The notes under the pieces are model-generated. The model did not search any database. It was not told the DNA's origin and saw only the letters and a list, made by a program, of their open reading frames with translations. From Terrimonas_A sp051954695 (GTDB lineage Bacteria > Bacteroidota > Bacteroidia > Chitinophagales > Chitinophagaceae): a stretch of DNA of 64,000 nucleotides. Position 1 is the first letter of the stretch; the number at the start of each line of letters is the position of its first letter. Of the stretch, positions 1 to 8,435 are shown one piece after another. The stretch covers positions 1-64,000 of the forward strand of contig JBQCHL010000026.1 of NCBI GenBank assembly GCA_051954695.1, read 5' to 3'. The position numbers and the translations under genes were made by a program.

Positions 1-521
1 CCTGTAGGTTCATCTGCCAGGATCAGGGCCGGATCATTGACAAGGGCCCGTGCTATAGCCACGCGTTGTGACTGGCCGCCACTCAGCTCATTGGGTTTAT
101 GATGGCTCCGCTGGGTGAGATTGACCATGTCGAGCACATGCATTGCTTTTTCAGTCCTTGACTTTTTGCTCATGCCTGCATACACAAGGGGCAAAGCCAC
201 ATTTTCCAGGGCAGTAAGCCGGGGTAAAAGATTGAACTGCTGGAATACGAACCCGATCTCCTTATTGCGGACATCGGCAAGGGAATTATCCTCCATCTTG
301 CTTACATCCTGCCCATTCAATACATACCTGCCGGAAGTGGGGGTGTCAAGGCAGCCCAGGATATTCATCAGCGTACTTTTGCCTGAGCCGGATGGGCCCA
401 TCAGCGCCACATATTCATTTTTGAAAATATCCAGGGATACACCTTTCAGCACCTGCAACTCGTTTTTGCCCATGAAATAGGACTTGCGGATCTGTTCCAG
501 ATGTATGATCGAAGAATTCAT
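1..521 (-). CDS. ABC transporter ATP-binding protein, LolD/MacB type (3' end outside window)
   Basis: This is the nucleotide-binding subunit of an ABC transporter of the lipoprotein-release/macrolide-export class, acting at the cytoplasmic face of the inner membrane. The reading frame starts at the ATG at 521 and runs off the left edge, so about 173 residues are visible. It holds the Walker A motif GPSGSGKST, a Q-loop (FVFQQFNLLP), the signature LSGGQSQRVAIARAL and Walker B LILADEPTG. The spacing and the N-terminal IRKSYFMGKNELQVLKG pattern fit LolD/MacB/FtsE-like ATPases. The partner permease is not in the window. It lies 54 bp downstream of gatC on the same strand and could share its transcript. 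The substrate cannot be decided. Confidence 0.9.
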   Translation of the reverse strand, partial: MNSSIIHLEQIRKSYFMGKNELQVLKGVSLDIFKNEYVALMGPSGSGKSTLMNILGCLDTPTSGRYVLNGQDVSKMEDNSLADVRNKEIGFVFQQFNLLPRLTALENVALPLVYAGMSKKSRTEKAMHVLDMVNLTQRSHHKPNELSGGQSQRVAIARALVNDPALILADEPT

Positions 522-575
522 ATTCAGTCGTTGGTCTTTAGTAGAATGGGCAGCAGCGCGGCTCTGAAAGCGTCC

Positions 576-866
576 TTATTTCTTTATCACCTTAGGCACT
601 TTGAAAAACTGGTCATTATGCGAGGGGGCATTTTTCAATGCCTGCTCCCGGCTTACAGAACCTTTTACCTCGTCTTCTCTCAACACGTTCACTTCCCCGC
701 TCATGTGGAGCAAAGGATCCACTCCATCCAGGTCTAATTCATCCAGTTTTTCTACAAAAGCGATCATGCGTTGCAGGTCGGTCTTAATCTCCTGTTTCTC
801 TGCATCATTGAAACTGAGCCGGGCCAGATTGGCCAGTTTATCCACCATTGCATCATTCACTTCCAT
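576..866 (-). CDS. gatC: Asp-tRNA(Asn)/Glu-tRNA(Gln) amidotransferase subunit C
   Basis: GatC is the small subunit of the GatCAB amidotransferase, which converts misacylated Glu-tRNA(Gln) and Asp-tRNA(Asn) to the correct amidated forms. The 96-residue product has the family pattern: an N-terminal VDKLANLARLSF helix, a central MIAFVEKLDELDLDGVDPL segment and a C-terminal region with RED and PKVIKK. The frame stays open upstream to 965, but the ATG at 866 (MEVNDAMVDK) gives the normal family length. gatA and gatB are not adjacent. It is divergent from trpS, and a -7-like box lies only 5 bp upstream of this start, so the mRNA may be nearly leaderless. Confidence 0.93.
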   Translation of the reverse strand: MEVNDAMVDKLANLARLSFNDAEKQEIKTDLQRMIAFVEKLDELDLDGVDPLLHMSGEVNVLREDEVKGSVSREQALKNAPSHNDQFFKVPKVIKK

Positions 867-870
867 CCAA

Positions 871-878
871 CAAATATA
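871..878 (-). promoter_or_regulatory. Candidate -7 box for gatC
   Basis: On the minus strand the sequence reads TATATTTG, matching the Bacteroidota -7 consensus TAnnTTTG. It lies 5 bp upstream of the gatC ATG, which would give a very short or absent 5' leader. No clear -33 element was identified. Confidence 0.35.
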
Positions 879-984
879 GAGGATAGATGGCAGATGAGCT
901 ATGATAGGGAACCTGCCGGGAAAAATTAACTTTCTTGTTATCTTCGCCGCCCCCAACCATTGCAACCGGCTGGCAATTTAGATT

Positions 985-1989
985 ATGGAAAAGAAGAAAG
1001 AAATAGTTATGAGCGGGATAAGGCCCACGGGTTTTTTACACCTGGGGAATTATTTCGGTGCCCTCCGCAATTATGTGCGCATGCAGGAAGAATATGAATG
1101 TTATTTCATGGTGGCCGACCTGCATTCCCTTACCACCCATCCAGACACAAAGGAATTGAAGGATAATGTGCATCGTGTGTTGTCTGAAAACATTGCTTGC
1201 GGACTGGACCCTGATAAAGTAGCCCTGTTTTGCCAAAGCCATGTATACGAAACCTCTGAACTGTATCTCTACCTGAATATGCTGGCTTATAAAGGAGAAC
1301 TGGAAAAAACCGTGACCTTCAAAGATAAAGTGCGCCAGCATCCTGACAACGTGAATGCAGGCCTGCTTACCTACCCTGTATTGCAGGCGGCGGATATACT
1401 GCTGCACCGTGCTTTGCTGGTACCGGTAGGCAAGGACCAGGAGCAGCATCTTGAAATGGCACGCAACTTTGCCAACCGCTTTAATCACCGCTATGGCGAT
1501 ATATTTCCTGAACCACAGGCTTTCAATTTTGGAAGCGAACTGGTCAAAGTGCCAAGCCTTGATGGTGGCGGTAAAATGAGCAAGAGTGAAAACCAGAATG
1601 CTACTCTTTACTTATCGGATGATGATGATCTTATCCGCAAAAAGATCATGAAAACAAAAACGGATGCCGGTCCAGCTGCACCCAATTCACCCAAGCCGGA
1701 TTATATCGAGAATATCTTCCTGCTGATGAAACTGGTAAGCAGTGAAGAAGTGATAAAAAGCTTTGAGCAGGCCTATAATGATTGTACGATCCGTTACGGC
1801 GATATGAAGAAACAGCTTGCTGAAGATATGGTCAGCTTTATAGCACCTATCCGGGCAAAAGCAGAAGCTATCAGAGCAGATAAAACCTATCTGAAAGAAG
1901 TAATGGAAAAAGGAGCTGAAAAGGCCCGCCAGAGTGCCCGGGCCACGATGGGAAAAGTACGTGAGGCGATGGGGCTCAACTATTATTGA
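985..1989 (+). CDS. trpS: Tryptophan--tRNA ligase
   Basis: This class I aminoacyl-tRNA synthetase charges tRNA(Trp) in the cytoplasm. At 334 residues it has the usual family length. The HIGH-type signature appears near the N-terminus as RPTGFLHLGNYFG (HLGN), and the KMSKS loop as GGKMSKSENQ around residue 195. The ATG at 985 precedes the conserved KEIVMSGIRPTG segment by only a few residues. A TATCTTCG element at 939-946 could be its -7 box. It is divergent from gatC, with a deoxynucleoside kinase gene 67 bp downstream. Confidence 0.97.
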   Translation: MEKKKEIVMSGIRPTGFLHLGNYFGALRNYVRMQEEYECYFMVADLHSLTTHPDTKELKDNVHRVLSENIACGLDPDKVALFCQSHVYETSELYLYLNMLAYKGELEKTVTFKDKVRQHPDNVNAGLLTYPVLQAADILLHRALLVPVGKDQEQHLEMARNFANRFNHRYGDIFPEPQAFNFGSELVKVPSLDGGGKMSKSENQNATLYLSDDDDLIRKKIMKTKTDAGPAAPNSPKPDYIENIFLLMKLVSSEEVIKSFEQAYNDCTIRYGDMKKQLAEDMVSFIAPIRAKAEAIRADKTYLKEVMEKGAEKARQSARATMGKVREAMGLNYY

Positions 1990-2056
1990 TTATTTTCAAT
2001 ATTTTTATTAGCCACTCATTTTTTAATCTCAAAAGTTGCCGCTGTAGCGGTCAGGC

Positions 2057-2692
2057 ATGGCAAAAGCAAAGAAACCAAAGCATATAGCAGTAGCAGGAAA
2101 TATTGGTGCTGGAAAAACTACCCTTACGGAAATGCTGAGCAAGCATTATAAATGGATACCCAATTTTGAAGACGTGGACCACAATCCTTACCTCATGGAT
2201 TTTTATGAGGATATGCCCCGCTGGAGCTTCAACCTGCAAATCTATTTTCTTAACAGCCGCCTGCAGCAACTGGTGGATATACACAAAGGCACGGAAACAG
2301 TGATCCAGGATAGGACCATTTATGAAGATGCCAACATCTTTGCACCCAACCTGCATGAAATGGGCCTGATGAGCAAAAGGGATTTTGATAACTATTTCAA
2401 TTTCTTCCAGACATTAAAAACATTGGTGCAGCCGCCAGACCTGCTTATCTATCTCAATGCATCTGTACCTACCCTGGTGGGCCAGATACAGAAAAGAGGA
2501 CGTGAATACGAAGAGAATATCCGCCTCGATTATCTCAAACGCCTCAATGAGTATTACAATAAATGGATCGGCAGCTACACCGAAGGCCCGTTGCTGGTCA
2601 TTGATGTAGACAAAAACAAATTTGCTGAAAAGGAAGAAGACTTTGGTGAAATCATCAGCAAAGTGGACGGACAGTTATACGGGTTGTTTTAA
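2057..2692 (+). CDS. Deoxynucleoside kinase (dNK family)
   Basis: This cytosolic kinase phosphorylates deoxynucleosides at the 5'-hydroxyl in nucleotide salvage. The 211-residue protein has a P-loop GNIGAGKTTL at about residues 15-24, the family DR motif as QDRTIYED around residue 78, and an Arg-rich lid region (KRGREYEENI) around residue 150. Length and motifs fit the deoxyadenosine/deoxyguanosine kinase group common in Bacteroidota; base specificity cannot be read off. The start follows the trpS stop by 67 bp on the same strand. Its 3' end is convergent with a lipoprotein gene, with only 7 bp between the two stop codons. Confidence 0.92.
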   Translation: MAKAKKPKHIAVAGNIGAGKTTLTEMLSKHYKWIPNFEDVDHNPYLMDFYEDMPRWSFNLQIYFLNSRLQQLVDIHKGTETVIQDRTIYEDANIFAPNLHEMGLMSKRDFDNYFNFFQTLKTLVQPPDLLIYLNASVPTLVGQIQKRGREYEENIRLDYLKRLNEYYNKWIGSYTEGPLLVIDVDKNKFAEKEEDFGEIISKVDGQLYGLF

Positions 2693-2699
2693 TACAGGC

Positions 2700-3137
2700 T
2701 TACGGCTGTATGATGGAGAAAGTAGTTGAATAACCATCGGCGCTGTTATCACCGAATACCAGTTTCCCCCCTGTATTGCCTAACAAGATATAATACTCAT
2801 CATCCAGCATAGGCAACTCCGGATCGAATACAAACTTTTGCTTTGTTCCATAAATGGAGGAGAAATCAGAAATGGCAAAAGTTCCATTCACTATCATTCC
2901 TGTTTGCGTATTAGTACAAACGTATTTTCCATTTAATTCTAAGGTGAGTATATTATTCTGCTGATCGGTTGTAAGCGGTACAGATGTACCGGAAACACCA
3001 CCCGTACGGCTGGTAATCTTCCATTTGGTCGGTGAGTCAGGAAGGTTCACACAGTCACAATTGTCATCTGTTTTATCACAACCGGAGAAACTGAAGGCAC
3101 TTAATGCAATACACAAAAACAAAAGATAAGATCTCAT
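2700..3137 (-). CDS. Hypothetical lipoprotein
   Basis: A small exported protein of about 145 residues. It begins MRSYLLFLCIALSAFSFSGC, a lipoprotein signal peptide with a plausible lipobox FSGC followed by Asp and Lys, so it is probably lipid-anchored. The mature part has three more Cys just after the anchor (CDKTDDNCDC) and then reads like a small beta-rich domain, including TKWKITSRTGG and LTLELNGKY. I recognise no specific family. Upstream in-frame ATGs exist at 3143 and 3164; 3137 is chosen because it puts the Lys/Arg-rich start directly before the hydrophobic stretch. No functional partner is evident nearby. Confidence 0.7.
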   Translation of the reverse strand: MRSYLLFLCIALSAFSFSGCDKTDDNCDCVNLPDSPTKWKITSRTGGVSGTSVPLTTDQQNNILTLELNGKYVCTNTQTGMIVNGTFAISDFSSIYGTKQKFVFDPELPMLDDEYYILLGNTGGKLVFGDNSADGYSTTFSIIQP

Positions 3138-3228
3138 AATCATCAGTATTTCTAAAGCTGACAAGCACAGAAAAAGAAACGTTGCTTTCCACCGGTAAAA
3201 GATAACGTTTGAACTCCCCTCTATAAAC

Positions 3229-3296
3229 CATCCTTCCCGTTCTTCCCGTCTTACCGGTAAATATTTACCGGTAAGACGGGAAGAACGGGAAGGATG
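3229..3296. repeat. Perfect 68-bp palindrome (34-bp arms, no loop)
   Basis: Every base from 3229 to 3296 pairs with its symmetric partner around the centre at 3262/3263, with the core TTACCGGTAAAT repeated in inverse. The outer arm contains CCTTCCCGTTCTTCCCG. A diverged copy of the same arm flanks another interrupted palindrome at 5847-5964. The palindrome lies upstream of the DUF922 gene (reading left) and outside any coding frame I can support. It may be a mobile palindromic (REP/MITE-like) element, a cruciform or a transcriptional barrier; its function is unknown. Confidence 0.92.
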
Positions 3297-3359
3297 TACT
3301 AAGACAGATATTGTTTTATGAATTTGAAGACTGTACCTTATTATCCTGTAAAAGAACGG

Positions 3360-3893
3360 TTAATAACCAGCAAAGGCTTCCAGGCTTTTTAATTCCCTGC
3401 TGATCTTTTCCAGCCATTCAGCCTGTTTTTCTTTGTTGATAGAATGATTGGTTTCCAGGTCATACTGATTCTGCATAGCTTCTTTGGCCTTTGTAATGTC
3501 TTCGTATATCTTCCGCAGATCCATTTGGTAACTACGTTTGTCAAAACTGTATTCCTTCAACTTCCTGTAAAGCTCCCGTGCAAAAATTTCCGCTATATCA
3601 AAATGCCCCTGTTCATGCGCAAGGATGTAATCGTTCTTATGCAATCCCCATGATTTTGATTTGGAGAAACTACAGGTGATGATATAGCCAAGATTACCAT
3701 TCTTGAAATTGTATTCCACTCCGAGAAATGTAGCAGTTGAAGCCGCTGCGTCTGCATCCGGATCAGGTTTGCCCTGGTAATCGGCCCAACTGAGTTTTTG
3801 TCTTTCCTTCCAGTGGATAAGATCATCGTTCCTGCTTTGCGCCAGCAAAAACACCGGAATTAAAAAAATAAGGGTTGATAAATTTTTTTTCAT
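3360..3893 (-). CDS. Exported DUF922-family protein with HExxH-like motif
   Basis: The 177-residue product starts with a cleavable signal peptide (MKKNLSTLIFLIPVFLLAQS), so it is exported. The segment LSWADYQGKPDP matches the start of the DUF922 family, and HEQGHFDIAEIFARE around residue 110 is an HExxH-type zinc site with a following Glu, as in that family. From this a zinc-dependent peptidase role is suggested but not proven. The C-terminal third is Lys/Glu-rich and helical. It lies 112 bp downstream of pckA on the same strand and 64 bp before the 68-bp palindrome. The rest of its context gives no functional clue. Confidence 0.82.
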   Translation of the reverse strand: MKKNLSTLIFLIPVFLLAQSRNDDLIHWKERQKLSWADYQGKPDPDADAAASTATFLGVEYNFKNGNLGYIITCSFSKSKSWGLHKNDYILAHEQGHFDIAEIFARELYRKLKEYSFDKRSYQMDLRKIYEDITKAKEAMQNQYDLETNHSINKEKQAEWLEKISRELKSLEAFAGY

Positions 3894-4005
3894 CCATTCC
3901 TAAACGGTAAAGTTTGTAAACAAGTTGCAAAAGAATGGCTAAAAAAATCCCCCTGCCCGAACAAAGGCCACAGGGGGATACTACAGCAAGCAATCGCAGA
4001 GTTTC

Positions 4006-5610
4006 TCACGGTTTTGGCGCTGCTGCCAAAACTTCTGCCGACACACCGTCCTTATATTTTTCAAAATTCTTTATGAACAGGTTTGCCAGGAACTTCGCCT
4101 TCTCATCATAGGCAGTTTTATCTTCCCAAGTGCTGCGTGGGTCGAGGATTTCTGCCGGCACGCCGGGACATTCCTGGGGTATTTCCACTCCAAAAACCGG
4201 ATGCGGTTTAAAATCAACCTTGTTGAGCTTACCTTCCAGCGCTGCTGTGATCATGGCGCGGGTATAGGAAAGCTTCATCCTGTTGCCGGTGCCATAAGCA
4301 CCTCCTGTCCAGCCGGTGTTGACCATCCATACATTCACTTTATGCTCCTGCATTTTGCTGCCCAGCATCTGTGCATATTTACCGGGGTGCAGCGGCAGGA
4401 ATGGAGCGCCAAAGCAGGCGCTGAAAGTGGATTTGGGTTCTGTTACGCCTGCTTCTGTTCCCGCAACTTTCGCGGTGTAACCGGAAATGAACTGGTACAT
4501 AGCCTGTCCGGGAGTAAGCCTGGAAATAGGAGGCAGTACGCCAAATGCATCGCAGGTGAGGAAGAATATATTTTTAGGAAGGCCGCCGATGGACGGTTCA
4601 AGGGAATTGCTGATAAAATCGAGTGGATAAGATACACGGGTATTTTCTGTAATGCCGGCATCATCAAAATTGATGCGGTTGGTGCCGGGGAAGAACTTTA
4701 CATTTTCCACCAGCGCTCCGGGACGGATAGCGCGGAATATTTCCGGTTCTTTTTCTTCAGTCAGGTTGATGGTCTTGGCATAACAGCCGCCTTCGAAGTT
4801 GAAGATATTGTCTTTGGTCCAGCCATGCTCATCATCACCGATCAGTTTACGGGCCGGATCAGCACTAAGCGTTGTTTTCCCTGTGCCGCTCAGTCCAAAG
4901 AAGATAGCTGTATCCCCGTCCTTTCCCATGTTGGCGCTGCAGTGCATGCTAAGCACGTCTTTTTCAAAGGGCAGGATATAATTGAGAATGGTGAAAATGC
5001 CTTTCTTAGTCTCGCCGGTATAGCCGGTGCCGGCGATCAATATGGTTTTATGGGTGAAAGAAACAACGGCGGCATTGTGTTGGCGGATGCCACACTCTTT
5101 GGGGTCCAGTTTCAGGTCAGGAGCAGAGATCACTGTCCACTCGGGTTTAAAGCTATCCAGTTCTTCTTCATTCAGGCGGAGGAACATGTTATGTGCAAAT
5201 AAATTGTTCCAGGGCTTTTCATTTACCACGCGTATATTCAGTCTGTAGCGGGGATCGGCGCAGGCATAGCAGTCGCGTACCCACAGTTCAGGCAGCTTGT
5301 CGAGATAATCAATGATCTTTTTATGGATGATATCGTAATAATGGGATTCTATAGGGAGATTGAACTCATTCCAATGTACAGAATCTGCAGTGATGGCGTC
5401 TTTGACAATGAACTTGTCTTTAGGAGAGCGGCCGGTAAACTCACCGGTGTGGATCACCAGGGCGCCTGTATCATTCAGCACTCCTTCACGAATACGTAAA
5501 GAGTCCTGCACTAATTCTTCCGGAGTTGATTGATAGCGAATGCGGTCTGTGTTTTTAAGGCCCAGACTGGAAATATTCTTGGGCAAGGCGGTAGTTACAG
5601 AAATAGACAT
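4006..5610 (-). CDS. pckA: Phosphoenolpyruvate carboxykinase (ATP)
   Basis: PckA converts oxaloacetate and ATP to PEP, CO2 and ADP, the entry to gluconeogenesis (in Bacteroidota it can also run in reverse). The 534-residue protein has the TGRSPKDKF substrate motif near residue 60, the kinase motif GLSGTGKTTLSADP near residue 240, the metal-binding IGDDEHGW and the adenine-binding TGEAGVTEP-like region (here TEAGVTEPKS). Length is normal. The ATG at 5610 gives MSISVTTALP. A TATTTTTG -7 box and a TTTG -33 element lie just upstream, with a small dyad across the -7 box. It sits between the two copies of the palindromic repeat. The long open frame on the opposite strand is a shadow. Confidence 0.97.
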   Translation of the reverse strand: MSISVTTALPKNISSLGLKNTDRIRYQSTPEELVQDSLRIREGVLNDTGALVIHTGEFTGRSPKDKFIVKDAITADSVHWNEFNLPIESHYYDIIHKKIIDYLDKLPELWVRDCYACADPRYRLNIRVVNEKPWNNLFAHNMFLRLNEEELDSFKPEWTVISAPDLKLDPKECGIRQHNAAVVSFTHKTILIAGTGYTGETKKGIFTILNYILPFEKDVLSMHCSANMGKDGDTAIFFGLSGTGKTTLSADPARKLIGDDEHGWTKDNIFNFEGGCYAKTINLTEEKEPEIFRAIRPGALVENVKFFPGTNRINFDDAGITENTRVSYPLDFISNSLEPSIGGLPKNIFFLTCDAFGVLPPISRLTPGQAMYQFISGYTAKVAGTEAGVTEPKSTFSACFGAPFLPLHPGKYAQMLGSKMQEHKVNVWMVNTGWTGGAYGTGNRMKLSYTRAMITAALEGKLNKVDFKPHPVFGVEIPQECPGVPAEILDPRSTWEDKTAYDEKAKFLANLFIKNFEKYKDGVSAEVLAAAPKP

Positions 5611-5631
5611 ATAGGCAATCGAGTTTAGTTA

Positions 5632-5669
5632 GACTGCAAAAATACAGTCAAAAAGGGGGTATATGCAAA
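5632..5669 (-). promoter_or_regulatory. Candidate pckA promoter with dyad across the -7 box
   Basis: Read on the minus strand, TTTG (5669-5666) is separated by 21 bp from TATTTTTG (5644-5637), close to the Bacteroidota consensus TTTG-N19-TAnnTTTG. The -7 box is embedded in an inverted repeat GACTG-N8-CAGTC (5632-5649), so a dimeric regulator bound there would occlude the -7 region. It lies 27 bp upstream of the pckA ATG. Confidence 0.55.
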
Positions 5670-5846
5670 CAGGTGTTAGTGATACACAATGGAATAAATT
5701 GAGAATTTCGGGCTTTAAAATTGAAAATTTCTAAAACAGGCCATTTTTTTTGGCCAAAAACCAGCATTTTCTACAACCAGTTGGAGGATGATCATTTCCG
5801 TATTTTTTTAAAATCCCACAAATAAGACAGACCCAATCAACAACAA

Positions 5847-5964
5847 CCCTTCCCGTCCTTCCCGCCTTACCGGTAAAACTTAATTACAGATTTTCTTTTT
5901 TCTTACCGGTAAGAAAAATTACTCCCTGTTTTATTTACCGTTAAGGCGGGAAGGACGGGAAGGG
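5847..5964. repeat. Interrupted palindrome related to the 3229-3296 element
   Basis: The left arm 5847-5877 and right arm 5934-5964 are 31-bp inverted repeats with a single mismatch, and match the arm of the 3229-3296 palindrome at most positions (CCTTCCCGTCCTTCCCGCC then TTACCGGTAAA). The 56-bp interior carries its own perfect 22-bp palindrome at 5897-5918 built on CTTACCGGTAAG. It lies in the 414-bp gap between the divergent pckA and aminopeptidase P genes, clear of the pckA promoter. Confidence 0.9.
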
Positions 5965-6024
5965 TCCCGATTCTAGCATTTAGTTGACTTTTACTTCTTT
6001 ATCTTTAGGTTTTTAAATCGTGAT

Positions 6025-7314
6025 ATGAAGAATCTGCCACTTGATCCCGCGTTATTTGTTCAGAACAGGAAGCGTTTTGTTAGCCAGATGGCACCCGATT
6101 CCATTGCTGTTTTTGTAAGCAATGATGAGTCGCCCAGTAATGGAGATGCTATCTACAGGTTTAAGCAAAACAGTGACCTGTACTGGCTGAGTGGGATCAC
6201 GCAGGAGGATACGATGGTGATCCTTTTCCCTGGTAATCCTGATCCCAAATACAGGGAAGTGCTGGTGCTGGTGAGGCCTAATGAACTAAAGGAAAAATGG
6301 GATGGCAAAAGGCTTAGGTCTGCAGAAGCTAAAGCGATCAGCGGTATGGAGACCGTTATCTGGCTCGATAGCCTGGAAGCCATGCTGCAAACCTGGATCC
6401 ATTTGGCAGATACGATTTACCTGGACACCAACGAGAACGACCGAAAATCCGGCTGGCTGCGCACAAGAGATTATCGTTTTGTGGATGAAATGAAAAGTCG
6501 CTTTCCGCTTCACCGATATGAAAGAGCGGCAAAATTGATGAAAGAACTGCGCGGTATTAAAACTTCTTACGAGGTGGAAGTGCTGCAACAAGCGATCGAT
6601 ATCACGGATAAAACTTTCAGACGCTTGCTGAAATTTATCCGGCCCGGTGTAATGGAGTATGAAATTGAAGCAGAGATCTTTCATTCCTTCCTAAGCCAGC
6701 GTGCTACCGGTGAAGCTTATGGTTCGATCATTGCCAGTGGCGACAGGGCAAGAACATTGCATTATGTATCAAATAACCAGGAGTGTAAAGACGGGGAATT
6801 GATACTGATGGATTTTGGAGCAGAATATGGAGGTTATTGTGCTGATCTCACCCGCACGGTTCCGGTAAACGGAAAATTCACTAAAAGGCAGAAAGAAGTT
6901 TATAATGCCTGTCTTCATTTGCATAATTATGCCAAAAGCCTGTTGAAGCCCGGAATCACTTTGGTTGATTATACAGACAAAGTAGGTGATGAAGCCACTA
7001 AAGAATTTATTAAGATTGGCCTGCTTACCAAAACGGATGTGAAGAATGAAGACCCCGACAACAAAGCTTATCGCAAATATCTTTATCACGGCATATCCCA
7101 TCACCTGGGTATTGATGTACATGATCTGGGCACCCGCACCCAACCGCTTAAGCAGGGTATGGTGCTTACAGTGGAACCCGGCATTTACATTGAAGAAGAA
7201 CAAATGGGTATACGCATTGAGAACAATGTGTGGGTCACTAAAACAGGTAATAAAGACCTGATGAAAAATATTCCCATAACAGTTGAAGAGATTGAAGCAT
7301 TAATGAAAAAATAA
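6025..7314 (+). CDS. Aminopeptidase P family metallopeptidase (M24B)
   Basis: This family removes the N-terminal residue from X-Pro peptides using two metal ions. The 429-residue protein has the N-terminal AMP_N domain (about 1-165, including the FKQNSDLYWLSGI motif) and a pita-bread catalytic domain. The metal ligands are visible: the two Asp in LMDFGAEYGGYCADLTRT, His in YHGISHHLGIDVHD, Glu in TVEPGIYIE and Glu in GIRIENN. The length is typical of PepP. No signal peptide is present, so it is cytosolic. A TATCTTTA element at 6000-6007 may be its -7 box. pssA follows 68 bp downstream on the same strand. Confidence 0.95.
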   Translation: MKNLPLDPALFVQNRKRFVSQMAPDSIAVFVSNDESPSNGDAIYRFKQNSDLYWLSGITQEDTMVILFPGNPDPKYREVLVLVRPNELKEKWDGKRLRSAEAKAISGMETVIWLDSLEAMLQTWIHLADTIYLDTNENDRKSGWLRTRDYRFVDEMKSRFPLHRYERAAKLMKELRGIKTSYEVEVLQQAIDITDKTFRRLLKFIRPGVMEYEIEAEIFHSFLSQRATGEAYGSIIASGDRARTLHYVSNNQECKDGELILMDFGAEYGGYCADLTRTVPVNGKFTKRQKEVYNACLHLHNYAKSLLKPGITLVDYTDKVGDEATKEFIKIGLLTKTDVKNEDPDNKAYRKYLYHGISHHLGIDVHDLGTRTQPLKQGMVLTVEPGIYIEEEQMGIRIENNVWVTKTGNKDLMKNIPITVEEIEALMKK

Positions 7315-7382
7315 TGATGGTCCACCAATCTATCCACCATCCATCCTTGAACTTATCAAAATAAAAAACTACTTTTTCCGCC

Positions 7383-8147
7383 ATGAAGCAAATCCCCAAT
7401 TTGTTCACCCTGCTGAACCTTGTTTTTGGCTGCATCGCGATCGTTTTCATTTTACAGAATGGATTTATCGTGGTGGCAGATACCAATGGGCAGCAGTTGC
7501 TCGATATCCCGGAAAAAGTATGGATAGCTTCATTATTTATCGGGCTGGCAGCCGTGGTCGATTTTTTTGATGGCTTTATGGCAAGAATGTTCAAAGTGCC
7601 TTCTGCCATGGGCAAGCAACTGGACTCCCTGGCCGATGTAGTAAGCTTTGGTGTGGCGCCGGGCATGATCCTTTACCAGATGCTCCGCCTGAGCTTTGCA
7701 CAGGGGGCTGACGGGTTGAATACTCCTTTTTTCTGGCTGGCATTGGCATTTATTCTTCCTGCAGCAGCAGCTTACCGCCTGGCTAAATTCAATCTCGATA
7801 CGAGCCAGGAGTATCATTTCAAAGGCGTACCTACACCTGCAGTGGGCCTGGCGATCGCTTCATTGCCGGTCATTTACTGGCAAACGGATATTACCTGGAT
7901 AAACAGTTTGCTCCTCAATAAAGTGTTTATTATCATCTGCATTATCGGGTTGAGCCTGCTGATGGTGTCTTCCATTCCCATCCTGAGCTTTAAATTCAGG
8001 GATTTTAGCATAAAAAATAATTTACCGCGTTACATATTGCTTCTCATCAGCATCATTAGTGTACTTTTTTTACACTGGTTGGCCATACCGGTCATCTTCA
8101 TCGCTTACGTTCTTGTATCTTTGCTGTTCATAAACAGATTATCATGA
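7383..8147 (+). CDS. pssA: CDP-diacylglycerol--serine O-phosphatidyltransferase
   Basis: PssA makes phosphatidylserine, the precursor of phosphatidylethanolamine, from CDP-diacylglycerol and serine in the inner membrane. The CDP-alcohol phosphatidyltransferase motif is complete: DFFDGFMARM followed by GKQLDSLADVVSFG around residues 60-90. The rest of the 254-residue protein consists of hydrophobic segments, about seven to eight predicted membrane spans. It overlaps purS by 4 bp (ATGA), so the two are likely translationally coupled. That pairing looks like simple operon packing rather than shared function. Confidence 0.94.
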   Translation: MKQIPNLFTLLNLVFGCIAIVFILQNGFIVVADTNGQQLLDIPEKVWIASLFIGLAAVVDFFDGFMARMFKVPSAMGKQLDSLADVVSFGVAPGMILYQMLRLSFAQGADGLNTPFFWLALAFILPAAAAYRLAKFNLDTSQEYHFKGVPTPAVGLAIASLPVIYWQTDITWINSLLLNKVFIIICIIGLSLLMVSSIPILSFKFRDFSIKNNLPRYILLLISIISVLFLHWLAIPVIFIAYVLVSLLFINRLS

Positions 8148-8389
8148 CATATACGGTGCAGATCAAAGTAATGCCCCTGAAAGAATTATTAGACCCTCAA
8201 GGCAAGGCCGTAATGGGCGGCTTGCAAAACCTGGGATTGAATGGTGTGGAAGATGTAAGGGTTGGAAAAAATATCACCCTGCGCGTGAATGCCGATTCGC
8301 CTGAAAAAGCAAAAGCCATTGCAGAAGAAGCAAGCAGGAAACTGCTGTCTAACCAGGTGATGGAATATTTCGAGATTGATGTTGCCTGA
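8144..8389 (+). CDS. purS: Phosphoribosylformylglycinamidine synthase subunit PurS
   Basis: PurS is the small subunit of the PurS-PurQ-PurL complex in the fourth step of purine synthesis, which bridges the glutaminase and synthase subunits. The 81-residue product has the family pattern: an N-terminal strand (TYTVQIKVMPLKELLDPQGK), then LGLNGVEDVRVGKNITL and a C-terminal VMEYFEIDV. It starts within the last codons of pssA (ATGA overlap), with rsmI 46 bp downstream. purL and purQ are not in the window. Confidence 0.93.
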   Translation: MTYTVQIKVMPLKELLDPQGKAVMGGLQNLGLNGVEDVRVGKNITLRVNADSPEKAKAIAEEASRKLLSNQVMEYFEIDVA

Positions 8390-8435
8390 TATAAAGTCTG
8401 TTAATCAGACAGCCCGGATCATTGAATGATAAAGT

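Noticed and set aside
4201..5202. 333-codon open frame opposite pckA on the plus strand
   Set aside because: It mirrors the conserved pckA coding strand, contains Cys/Phe-rich low-quality protein and has no family features, so it is a shadow.
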